From DASSUW01 sp963835525 (GTDB taxonomy: Bacteria > Actinomycetota > Thermoleophilia > Solirubrobacterales > Solirubrobacteraceae), in NCBI GenBank assembly GCA_963835525.1, contig CAWIFM010000001.1, forward strand, positions 248,001-312,000: a stretch of DNA of 64,000 bases, in the 5' to 3' direction. Under the pieces are notes generated by a model, which searched no databases, had not been told where the DNA came from, and saw nothing but the letters and a program-made list of their open reading frames with translations. Below, one piece after another: positions 34,793-42,395 of the stretch; the first letter of the stretch is position 1, and each line of letters starts with the position of its first letter. Made by a program: the position numbers and the translations under genes.

Positions 34793-35541
34793 GCCACCCA
34801 TCCTCCGTCGATCAACAGGATCTGCCCGGTCACCAGGCTCGCGGCCGGCGAGGCCAGGAAGGCGACCGCCGCGCTCACCTCCTCCACGCGCCCGACGCGG
34901 CCGAGCGGGATGCGCCGCACGACGTCGGCCTTGAACTCGGGGTCCGCGAGCATCGGAGCCGTCAGAGGCGTCTCGATGAACGTCGGCGCGACGGCGTTGA
35001 CGGTGACCGCGTGCGGCGCCCACTCGACCGCCAGTGCCTTGGTCAGGCCGTTCACGGCGTGCTTGCTCGCGCAGTACGCCGCTCGGCCCGGGTAGCCGAC
35101 CGAACCCATCTGCGAGGAGACGTTGATGATCCGGCCGCCGCCGCGCGACACGAGGACCTCGCCGGCCGCTTGGCAGACCAGGTAGGTGCCGCGCACGTTG
35201 ACCTCCATCACGAGGTCGAAGTCGGCGACCGGCTGCTCGAGCGTGGGGCCCGGGCGGTTGAGGCCGGCGCTGTTGACGACGATCGAGAGGTCGCCGTGTT
35301 CGCGCGCGGCGCTCACCGCGCCGGCGACGGCATCGGGGTCGGTCACGTCGGCGACGTGCACGAAAGCGCTTCCGTCCGTCTCGGCGGCGACGGACTCGAG
35401 CTCGTCCCGCGAGCGGGCCACGAGCGAGACGGTGGCGCCCATCTCCGCCAGCGCGAGCGCGCACGCGCGGCCGATCCCGCGGCCCGCGCCGGTGACCAGC
35501 GCGTGCTGCCCGTCGAGCCGGAACGACTCGGCGGTATTCAT
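34786..35541 (-). CDS. Short-chain dehydrogenase/reductase
   Basis: 251 residues, classical SDR: HALVTGAGRGIGRACALA (cofactor loop), VVNSAGLNRPG, INVSSQMGSVGYPGRAAYCA with the catalytic Ser/Tyr and SKHAVNGL with the Lys, and a C-terminal LVTGQILLIDGGW. ATG 35541 overlaps the alcohol dehydrogenase stop (ATGA). Catalyses NAD(P)-dependent alcohol/ketone interconversion on an unknown substrate of the minus-strand operon. Confidence 0.88.
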   Translation of the reverse strand: MNTAESFRLDGQHALVTGAGRGIGRACALALAEMGATVSLVARSRDELESVAAETDGSAFVHVADVTDPDAVAGAVSAAREHGDLSIVVNSAGLNRPGPTLEQPVADFDLVMEVNVRGTYLVCQAAGEVLVSRGGGRIINVSSQMGSVGYPGRAAYCASKHAVNGLTKALAVEWAPHAVTVNAVAPTFIETPLTAPMLADPEFKADVVRRIPLGRVGRVEEVSAAVAFLASPAASLVTGQILLIDGGWVAW

Positions 35542-36521
35542 AGCTGGAGCACCACCCGGCCGACCACCTCGCCCGCCTCGAGCGCCGCGAAGGCCTCGTC
35601 GGCCCGCTCGAGCGGGAGCACGCGGTCGACGACCGTCTGCACGCGGCCGTCGGCGACGAGCCGGATCGCGCGCTCGAGCTCGTCGCGCGCGACGTAGCGC
35701 GAGCCGACGACCTCGACCTCCTCGAGCACGAAGCGCGCCGAGGGCAGCTCGATCGAGCGGCCGACGCCGTAGCCGACGGCGACGATGCGCCCGCCGGGCC
35801 GCACGAGCCGCTCGGCCTGCGCGATGGTCGCCGGCGTACCCACCGTGTCGACCACCACGTCGACCTCGGACGGCGGCTCGCCGACGCGCAGTCCTAGCCC
35901 GCGCGCGACCTCGAGCGCGCGCGCAGACACGTCGACGCCCGTCGCCCGCGCCCCCGCGGCGTGTGCGATCTGCAGCGCGTGCACGCCGACCCCGCCGAGG
36001 CCGATGATCACCACGTTCGTGCCGGCGGTCACGCCACCTCGTGTCAGCACGGCGCGGTAGGCGGTGCCGAGCGCGCAGGTGAGCGGGGCGGCGTGCACGG
36101 GGTCGATGCCCTCCGGCACGACCGTGAGCCGGTCGAGCGGCGCGACGAGCTGCTCCTGGAAGCCGCCGGGGTGCGTGAAGCCGGTCCACGCCTGCGGGCT
36201 GCGGCAGAGCTGCTCGTCCCCGGCGCGGCAGCGGTCGCAAAGCCGGCACGGCCACACGTGGTAGACGACCACCACCGTGCCCGGCTCTAACGCACCGGCC
36301 GGGTCAGTCTCCAGCACGCGGGCGCAGATCTCGTGGCCGCAGACGTGGGGGAGGGCCAGCTCGTCGCTGTACGGCATCTTCCCGCGTGCGGTCTTGACGT
36401 CGGAGAAGCAGACGCCGCAGGTGAGGATCTCGAGTCGTGCCGTGCCGGGGCGCAGCCGCGGCTCCGGCAGATCGACCGGCTCGAGCGGCTCTCCGTAGCC
36501 GGTGACGACCATCGCTCTCAT
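35538..36521 (-). CDS. Zinc-dependent alcohol dehydrogenase (MDR)
   Basis: 327 residues. Catalytic zinc ligands: Cys in LTCGVCFSDVK, HE in VCGHEIC, and a later Cys in PLTCALGTAYR. The structural zinc cluster is CRLCDRCRAGDEQLC. Cofactor loop NVVIIGLGGVGVHALQ. The ATG start is 11 bases from the divergent cyclic amidohydrolase start, so both promoters must overlap neighbouring coding DNA. Heads the minus-strand ADH-SDR-cyclase operon; oxidises a primary or secondary alcohol. Confidence 0.88.
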   Translation of the reverse strand: MRAMVVTGYGEPLEPVDLPEPRLRPGTARLEILTCGVCFSDVKTARGKMPYSDELALPHVCGHEICARVLETDPAGALEPGTVVVVYHVWPCRLCDRCRAGDEQLCRSPQAWTGFTHPGGFQEQLVAPLDRLTVVPEGIDPVHAAPLTCALGTAYRAVLTRGGVTAGTNVVIIGLGGVGVHALQIAHAAGARATGVDVSARALEVARGLGLRVGEPPSEVDVVVDTVGTPATIAQAERLVRPGGRIVAVGYGVGRSIELPSARFVLEEVEVVGSRYVARDELERAIRLVADGRVQTVVDRVLPLERADEAFAALEAGEVVGRVVLQL

Positions 36522-36532
36522 ACGATCACGCC

Positions 36533-37810
36533 ATGGATCTCGGCATCTTGGGAGGCGAGGTCGTGACCGGCGACGCCCGCCGGCCCGCGAACGTCTACGT
36601 GCGCGACGGCAGGATCGCCGCGGTGACGGCCGAGCGCCGCGACGCCGCGGAGACGTTCGACGCGACGGGCGCGCTCGTGATGCCGGGCATGGTCGACGCC
36701 CACGTCCACTTCATGGACCCCGGCGACCCCGAGCGCGAGGACTTCCCGCACGGCACCGCCGCCGCCGCGCGCGCCGGCGTCACCACCGTGATCGAGCACA
36801 CGCACGCCGCCCCCGTGATCTCGGCGGCCGACCTGGAAGCCAAGCGCGAGCACCTCGCCGGGCGTGCGCACGTCGACTTCGCGCTCGCCGCCCACGCCTG
36901 GCCGGACCGGCTCGACGAGGTCCAGGGCGTGTGGGAGGCGGGCGCCGCTTTCATCAAGGCCTTCACGTGCGCCACCCATGGCGTCCCCGGCTTCGACGCC
37001 GCCCACCTGCGCGAGCTGCTGCGGCGCGCCGCCGCCTGTGGCGCCCCGGTCCTCGTCCACGCCGAGGACGAGTCGCTGACCGCCGCCGCCGAGCAGGACC
37101 TGCGCGGCCGGGAGGACGGCGCGGTCATCCCGGCGTGGCGCAACCGCGCCGCCGAGCAGGTCGCGCTGTGCACCGTGTCGACCCTCAAGCACGACACCGG
37201 CGCGCACGCGATCGCCGCCCACGTCAGCCATCCCGCCGGGCTCGAGCGCGCCGCGGGCTGCCTGATCGAGAGCTGCCCGCAGTACCTGACCCTGCTCGAG
37301 GACGAGGTGCTCGAGCACGGCGCGTTCCGCAAGTTCACACCGCCGGCCCGTGCGCGCGACGCGAGCGACCTCGCCGCGATGTGGCGAGCACTGGCCGACG
37401 GCACGATCGACTTCGTGTCGAGCGACCACGCCCCGTCGACGCCGGAGCAGAAGCGCTCGGGCTCGATCTGGGACGTGCACTTCGGGCTGCCCGGCATCGA
37501 CACCACGTTCAGCGTCCTCCTCGACGGCGCCGCCGCCGGGCGCATCACCTACGAGCGCATCGTGGCCGCCTACTCCGAGGCGCCCGCGCGCATCTACGGC
37601 CTCACGGGCAAGGGCCGCCTCGAGCCGGGCGCCGACGCCGACATCGTCGTCGTCGATCCCACCACGCGCTGGACGGTGAAGGACGAGGACGTGCTGTCGA
37701 AGGCCGCCTGGTCGCCGTACAGCGGACGCACCTTCACCGGGCGCGCCGTCCGCACCTACCTGCGCGGCGAAGAGCCGGGCGCGGGCCGATTCGTGGCACC
37801 GCAGCACTGA
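36533..37810 (+). CDS. Cyclic amidohydrolase (dihydroorotase/hydantoinase/allantoinase family)
   Basis: 425 residues. Metal-site motifs: MVDAHVHFMDPGD (first His pair), GAAFIKAFTCATH (carboxylated Lys), VLVHAEDES, IAAHVSHPA and VSSDHAPSTPEQKR (Asp). The closing FTGRAVRTYLRGEEP strand is typical of hydantoinase/allantoinase enzymes. It should hydrolyse a cyclic amide or ureide ring. Two copies of the family are not seen, so it is the main ring-opening amidohydrolase here. Only gene on the plus strand between 34 and 40.6 kb; converges with the enoyl-CoA hydratase with a 3-base gap. Confidence 0.85.
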   Translation: MDLGILGGEVVTGDARRPANVYVRDGRIAAVTAERRDAAETFDATGALVMPGMVDAHVHFMDPGDPEREDFPHGTAAAARAGVTTVIEHTHAAPVISAADLEAKREHLAGRAHVDFALAAHAWPDRLDEVQGVWEAGAAFIKAFTCATHGVPGFDAAHLRELLRRAAACGAPVLVHAEDESLTAAAEQDLRGREDGAVIPAWRNRAAEQVALCTVSTLKHDTGAHAIAAHVSHPAGLERAAGCLIESCPQYLTLLEDEVLEHGAFRKFTPPARARDASDLAAMWRALADGTIDFVSSDHAPSTPEQKRSGSIWDVHFGLPGIDTTFSVLLDGAAAGRITYERIVAAYSEAPARIYGLTGKGRLEPGADADIVVVDPTTRWTVKDEDVLSKAAWSPYSGRTFTGRAVRTYLRGEEPGAGRFVAPQH

Positions 37811-37813
37811 GAC

Positions 37814-38539
37814 TCACCCGCCGCCGACCACCGCGACCACGAGCGAGTCGACCGAGGCCGCCGACGCCGTCGCCGGGTCCATCGAGCGCGTGCGCCCGAG
37901 GAACGCCTTGACGTCGCGCAGCGCGGTCGCGGGCAGCCGCGACAGCGCCTCGATCCGCTCGTCCACGCGCGACGCCAGCGCGTCGGAAGCCACCACTTCG
38001 GTGACCAGCCCGTCGCCCAGCGCGGTCGCCGCGTCGACCCACTCGCCCGTGGTGACCATCTCGAACGCGCGCCGGCGCGGGATCGCGCGCGGCAGCCAGC
38101 TCATGACGATCGTCGGCGCGTAGCCGGCGAGGATCTCCGGGAACGAGAACCGCGCGCCCTCGGCGGCCACTGCCACGTCGCAGTTGCCGACGAGGCCCGC
38201 GCCGAAGCCCGCGGCGTCGCCCTGCACCTCGGCGATCGTGACCAGCGGCGTGGTCTGGAGCGTCTCGTTGAGCGCCGCGATCCCGCCCGCGGTCCGGCGT
38301 ACGGCTGCCGGTGGGGGAGCTGCTGCGCCGGCGCGCGCCGCGTCGCGGCCGAGGCAGAACGCCGGCCCGCGCGCCCGGATGCGCACGAACCGCGCCTCGG
38401 GATCGGCCGCCGCCTCGTCGATCGAGGCCTTGAGCGCCTCGACCATCGGCGGGCTGAACAGGTTGTCTTCGCCGCGCTCGACGGTCGCCACGAGCATGGC
38501 CCCGTCGCGCTCGAGCAGCAGTTCCTCGGTGGAGATCAA
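37814..38539 (-). CDS. Enoyl-CoA hydratase/isomerase family protein
   Basis: 241 residues of the crotonase fold. The oxyanion-hole segments are FVRIRARGPAFCLGRDAAR and AEVQGDAAGFGAGLVGNCD, followed by ARFSFPEILAGYAPTIVMSW. The catalytic Glu positions of true hydratases are not obvious (AAGFGAGL in place of AxGGGxEL), so another crotonase reaction is possible. The TTG start overlaps the aldehyde dehydrogenase stop (TTGA). Acts on an acyl-CoA intermediate (inference). Confidence 0.78.
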   Translation of the reverse strand: MISTEELLLERDGAMLVATVERGEDNLFSPPMVEALKASIDEAAADPEARFVRIRARGPAFCLGRDAARAGAAAPPPAAVRRTAGGIAALNETLQTTPLVTIAEVQGDAAGFGAGLVGNCDVAVAAEGARFSFPEILAGYAPTIVMSWLPRAIPRRRAFEMVTTGEWVDAATALGDGLVTEVVASDALASRVDERIEALSRLPATALRDVKAFLGRTRSMDPATASAASVDSLVVAVVGGG

Positions 38540-39969
38540 TTGAGCCTTCCCGGGTTGGGATCGCCGTACCAGTCGACGTCGTCGGCGGCCGTCCGCACGG
38601 TCACGCTCTGGACGTCGCTGAACTCGTGGAAGGACTCCCAGCCGCCCTCGCGGCCCACGCCGGAGTCCTTGACGCCGCCCCACGGCGAGGCGGGGTCGAG
38701 CCGGTGGTGGTCGTTGACCCACACCATGCCGCTGCGGATCCGCGGCGCCACGCGGTGGGCGCGGGCCACGTCGCGGGTCCACACCGCCGACCCGAGTCCG
38801 AAGGGGATGTCGTTGGCCTTGCGGATCGCGTCGTCCTCGTCGCTGAACGGGATGACGACGGCGACCGGCCCGAAGATCTCCTCCTGCGCCACGCGCATGT
38901 CGTTCGACACGTCACGCAGGACGGTCGGCTCCACGAAGAACCCGCCGTCGAGCGGCGCGGGCAGGGAGGGCGTGCCGCCGCCGGCCACCACCGTCCCCTC
39001 GCCGAGGCCGATGTAGTCGAGCACGCGCTCGCGCTGGCGCGCGGAGATCAGCGGCCCCATCTGCGTCTGCTCGTCGGCGGGGTCGCCGACGCGGATGCCC
39101 TCGGCGCGGCGCGCCAGCCCGTCGACGATCTCGTCGTAGATCTCCCGCTGCACGAGGATCCGCGAGCCGCAGATGCACGTCTGCCCCGCCGCGATGAAGG
39201 CGGCGAAGGCGGAGCCCGCCACCGCGCGGTCGACGCCCGCGTCGGCGAACACGATCACCGGCGTCTTGCCGCCCAGCTCGGTGGTGGCGCGGGCGAAGCG
39301 CCTGGCGGCCGCCACGCCGATCTCGCGCCCGACCTCGGTGCCGCCGGTGAAGGTGAGCCGGGCCACGCCCGGATGCTCGGCGAGCGCCCGACCGGCGCCG
39401 CTGCCCAACCCCGTGACCACGTTGACGACGCCGTCCGGGATGCCCGCCTCGACCGCGATCCGCGCAAGCTCCAGCGTGGTGAGCGGTGTCAGCTCGGACG
39501 GCTTGATCACCACCGTGTTGCCGTTGGCCAGCGCCGGCGCCAGGCTCTTGGCGAGGATCATCAGCGGGTGGTTGAACGGCGTCAACAGGCCGCAGACGCC
39601 GATCGGGTGCCGCAGCAGGTAGTTGACGTACGGGCCGGGCATCGGCACCACGGCCGTGCGCTCGGCGATCAGCAGTGCGGCGTTGTAGCGGAACCACTCG
39701 CTCAGGCGGCCGACTTGAGCGCGGGTCTCCCGCAAGGGCCGGCCGTTGTTGCGCGTCTCGAGCCGGAACAGGTCCTCGAGCGAGGCGTCGATGGCGTCGG
39801 CGAAGCGGTTGAGGATCTTCGCCCGCTCGCTTCGGTCCATCCTCGGCCACGGGCCTTCGTCGAACGCCCGCCGGGCAGCCTTGACCGCGCGGTCGACGTC
39901 CTCGGCGCCGCCGTCCGGCACGGTGGCGATGACCTCGCCGGACGCCGGGTTGAGGACGTCGAGCGTCAT
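38536..39969 (-). CDS. Aldehyde dehydrogenase (NAD(P)-dependent)
   Basis: 477 residues, complete. Catalytic Cys in AGQTCICGSR, general-base Glu in TTELGGKTP, cofactor loop FTGGTEVGREI, TPFNHPLMILAKSLAPALAN and the C-terminal HHRLDPASPWGGVKDSGVGRE. Closest in pattern to betaine/hydroxymuconic-semialdehyde type dehydrogenases. ATG start overlaps the GntR stop, so it is the first enzyme of a GntR-led minus-strand operon with an enoyl-CoA hydratase. Oxidises an aldehyde intermediate to the acid. Confidence 0.9.
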   Translation of the reverse strand: MTLDVLNPASGEVIATVPDGGAEDVDRAVKAARRAFDEGPWPRMDRSERAKILNRFADAIDASLEDLFRLETRNNGRPLRETRAQVGRLSEWFRYNAALLIAERTAVVPMPGPYVNYLLRHPIGVCGLLTPFNHPLMILAKSLAPALANGNTVVIKPSELTPLTTLELARIAVEAGIPDGVVNVVTGLGSGAGRALAEHPGVARLTFTGGTEVGREIGVAAARRFARATTELGGKTPVIVFADAGVDRAVAGSAFAAFIAAGQTCICGSRILVQREIYDEIVDGLARRAEGIRVGDPADEQTQMGPLISARQRERVLDYIGLGEGTVVAGGGTPSLPAPLDGGFFVEPTVLRDVSNDMRVAQEEIFGPVAVVIPFSDEDDAIRKANDIPFGLGSAVWTRDVARAHRVAPRIRSGMVWVNDHHRLDPASPWGGVKDSGVGREGGWESFHEFSDVQSVTVRTAADDVDWYGDPNPGRLN

Positions 39970-40619
39970 CGCTCCGGCACCCCGCCGAGATGGTCGAGCA
40001 CGCGGTCGCGCACCAGCTCGAGGTGCTCGGCGACGATCGCGCCCACGCGCTCGGCGTCGCCGTCTAGCACCGCCTCGTGGATCAGGTCGTGCTCGCGGCC
40101 GAGCTCGCTGGTCCGGCCCGCGATCAGCTGGTAGACGCGCAGGTAGCGCTCGGTCTGGTCGCGCAGCCGGCTCACCGTCGCTGCCATCCGCGGCCGCGCG
40201 GCGCGGTCGTTGAGCGCGCGGTGGAACGCGGCGTGGGCGGTGAACCAGGCGGGGCTGGGCTCGCTCGACGCCTCCATGGCGGCGAGCTGGCGGCCCATCT
40301 CCTCGACGTCTTCGGAGCGCATCCGCGGCGTCGCCAGCCGCGACAGCACCGGCTCGAGCGCGATCCGCATGTCGTACAGCTCCTCGAGGTCGAGCACCGA
40401 CAGCTCCGCGACGGTCGCAAACCGGCCGCTGCTCTCGATCAGGCCCTCGGCCTGGAGCTCGCGCAGCGCGTCGCGAACCGGCACCCGGCTGACGCTGTAC
40501 TGGTCGGCCAGGGCCTCCTGCGAGAGACGCCGCCCCGCGGCCAGCCGGCCGCTGAGGATGTCGTCCCGCACGCGCTCGGCGATCTGCTCGGCAAGCGTCC
40601 GCGTCTCGAGCTGGCTCAC
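39966..40619 (-). CDS. GntR family (FCD-type) transcriptional regulator
   Basis: 217 residues. Winged helix at about 5-75 (LAEQIAERVRDDILSGRLAA, SVSRVPVRDALRELQAEG) and a C-terminal FCD domain (80-205) with TAHAAFHRALNDRAARPR and HDLIHEAVLDGDAER, the metal-binding Asp/His positions. GTG start. Two inverted repeats lie between it and the divergent acyl-CoA dehydrogenase-like gene, so it probably controls both its own operon and that one. Confidence 0.88.
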   Translation of the reverse strand: MSQLETRTLAEQIAERVRDDILSGRLAAGRRLSQEALADQYSVSRVPVRDALRELQAEGLIESSGRFATVAELSVLDLEELYDMRIALEPVLSRLATPRMRSEDVEEMGRQLAAMEASSEPSPAWFTAHAAFHRALNDRAARPRMAATVSRLRDQTERYLRVYQLIAGRTSELGREHDLIHEAVLDGDAERVGAIVAEHLELVRDRVLDHLGGVPER

Positions 40620-40628
40620 GGCCGAACA

Positions 40629-40645
40629 CCGTATACCGAATACGG
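40629..40645. promoter_or_regulatory. Inverted repeat CCGTAT-N5-ATACGG, candidate GntR operator
   Basis: Perfect 6-bp arms (40629-40634 and 40640-40645) ten bases upstream of the GntR start and in the divergent gap with the gene at 40756. Length and spacing suit FCD-type GntR dimers. A second perfect repeat follows at 40703-40718. Regulatory role inferred. Confidence 0.5.
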
Positions 40646-40702
40646 AAATGCCGCAACGGGTTCTTCAATGCTGTGGCATCACACTGTCAATCTCCTTGAT
40701 CT

Positions 40703-40718
40703 ATGTGATTCAACACAT
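40703..40718. promoter_or_regulatory. Inverted repeat ATGTG-N6-CACAT
   Basis: Perfect 5-bp arms at 40703-40707 and 40714-40718, 38 bases upstream of ATG 40756, in an AT-richer stretch that probably contains the promoter of the acyl-CoA dehydrogenase-like operon. It could bind the GntR protein, the GAF/PucR-type regulator at 42392 or another factor. Confidence 0.4.
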
Positions 40719-40755
40719 TGCGCGACCTATGCCGCGGGCCTAAGATCCGCGAGCC

Positions 40756-41892
40756 ATGTTCCGTGATCCGGTCGCGGCGGCAGTGAACCTGGCGGAGGGG
40801 ATCGCCGAGCGGGCCGCTGCCCACGACGCGGACGGCACTTTCCCGGAGGAGGACTTCCGCGCGCTCCACGAGGCCGGTCTCCTGGGCCTGCGGATCGACG
40901 AGCGCCACGGGGGCGCCGGCGTCGACGCGCTCACCTATGCCCGCGTGCTCGAGATCGTCTCCGCGGCCGCCGCCTCGACCGGCCTGGCGCTCAACATGCA
41001 CTCCTCGGCGACTGCGCTGCTGGGCCGCATCGGCAGCGAGGACCAGCGCGAGCGCTGGCTGCGCCCGGTGGTCGAGCAGGGGCGCGCGTTCGCGAGCCTG
41101 ACCAGCGAGCCCAACGTCAGCCTGCGGCACATCGAGTTCAGCACGACGCTGCGACCGGCCGACGGCGGCTACCACCTCGACGGGCTCAAGCACTTCGCGT
41201 CGCTCGCCGGCTTCGCGGGCAGCTACCTCGTCTTCGCTGCCGCCGAGGGGTCCGGCGCGGCTGCGGCGCTCGTGCCGGCCGACCGTGAAGGGGCCGAGGT
41301 GGTGGAGACCTGGAACGCGACCGGGATGCGGGCGACGAACAGCCACTCGGTGCGCTTCACCGGGTGCTTCGTGCCGGCCGAGGACGTGATCGAGATCGAC
41401 CTCGACCGCGACGGCAACGTCACCGACCTCTACCTGCTCGGCTACGGCGCGGTCTTCCTCGGGATCGCGAGCGCCGCGCATCGCACGGCGGTCGAATACG
41501 CGAAGGGCAAGAAGTTCGGGCCCGACGAGGTGACGATCGCCCACTACCCGGCGATCCAGCGCAACGTCGCCGAGATGACGGTGAAGCTCGACGCGATGCG
41601 GGGGCTCGTCGAGCGCGCGGCGCGCGAGGCGGACGATGCTGACCCGCGAGACCGCGCCCGCCTGCTGCTGGAGGCGAAGTGGGCGGGCGCGGTCGCCGCG
41701 CGCGACGTCACCGACCAGGCGCTCCAGGTCGTGGGCGGCGCGGGCTACGCCAAGCGCATGCCGCTCGAGCGCTACCTGCGCGACGCCCGCGCCGGCGTCG
41801 TGATGCCGCCCAACCTCGACGCCTGCCTGGAGACGGTCGGGATGCTCGCTCTCGGGGTAGACCCGCCGGGGGGATTGTTCGGGGGCTCATGA
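40756..41892 (+). CDS. Acyl-CoA dehydrogenase-family flavoenzyme (possible flavin-dependent monooxygenase)
   Basis: 378 residues with the acyl-CoA dehydrogenase N-terminal, middle and C-terminal domains: AGLLGLRIDERHGGAGVDAL, FASLTSEPNVSL and QVVGGAGYAKRMPLERYLRD. It lacks the usual IDEG-type substrate loop and is followed, overlapping by 4 bases, by a flavin reductase. That pairing is the pattern of two-component monooxygenases of this fold (DszC-, HsaA-like), so oxygenation rather than dehydrogenation is a real possibility. Start ATG 40756, opposite the divergent GntR. Confidence 0.8.
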   Translation: MFRDPVAAAVNLAEGIAERAAAHDADGTFPEEDFRALHEAGLLGLRIDERHGGAGVDALTYARVLEIVSAAAASTGLALNMHSSATALLGRIGSEDQRERWLRPVVEQGRAFASLTSEPNVSLRHIEFSTTLRPADGGYHLDGLKHFASLAGFAGSYLVFAAAEGSGAAAALVPADREGAEVVETWNATGMRATNSHSVRFTGCFVPAEDVIEIDLDRDGNVTDLYLLGYGAVFLGIASAAHRTAVEYAKGKKFGPDEVTIAHYPAIQRNVAEMTVKLDAMRGLVERAAREADDADPRDRARLLLEAKWAGAVAARDVTDQALQVVGGAGYAKRMPLERYLRDARAGVVMPPNLDACLETVGMLALGVDPPGGLFGGS

Positions 41893-42395
41893 TCGGCGCC
41901 GAGCTCGACCTGCGTGTCGACCAGGAGCGCTTGCGCTCGGTGATGGCGCGCTACCTGACCGGCGTCTCGATCGTCACGGCTCCCGGCCCGCTCGGGCCGG
42001 TCGGCCTGACCGCGAGCTCGTTCACGTCGGTCTCGGTCGAGCCGCCGACCGTGCTCGTCTGCCTGCACGCGGACAGCGCCGTCCGCCGCGCGATCTCCGA
42101 GGCCGGCTGCTACGCGATCAACATGCTGGGCGGCTCGCAGGCCCGGCTCGCCCGCCGCTTTGCCCGGCGCGGCGTCGAGCACGCCGAGCGGTTCCGCTGG
42201 CTCGAGCTCGAGCAGGGGATCACCGGCAGCCCGCTGATCGTCGGCGCCGCCGCCTGGCTCGACTGCCGGCTCCAGCAGGAGTTCGCCGTCGCCACCCACG
42301 TGATCGCCATCGGCGAGGTGCTGGCCGCGGGCGCCGACCCGTGCGGCGAGGCGCCGCTGGCCTTCCACGAGCGCGCTCTGGGGCCGCTGCGATGA
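41889..42395 (+). CDS. Flavin reductase family protein
   Basis: 168 residues, split-barrel FMN reductase: RYLTGVSIVTAPGPLGPVGL, TASSFTSVSVEPPTVLVCL and CYAINMLGGSQARLARRFA are the standard blocks (first TGV..VT, then T.SSF.SVS..PP.VL). It would supply reduced FMN/FAD to the flavoenzyme encoded just upstream (ATGA overlap). The stop overlaps the regulator's start. No fused domains. Confidence 0.87.
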   Translation: MIGAELDLRVDQERLRSVMARYLTGVSIVTAPGPLGPVGLTASSFTSVSVEPPTVLVCLHADSAVRRAISEAGCYAINMLGGSQARLARRFARRGVEHAERFRWLELEQGITGSPLIVGAAAWLDCRLQQEFAVATHVIAIGEVLAAGADPCGEAPLAFHERALGPLR

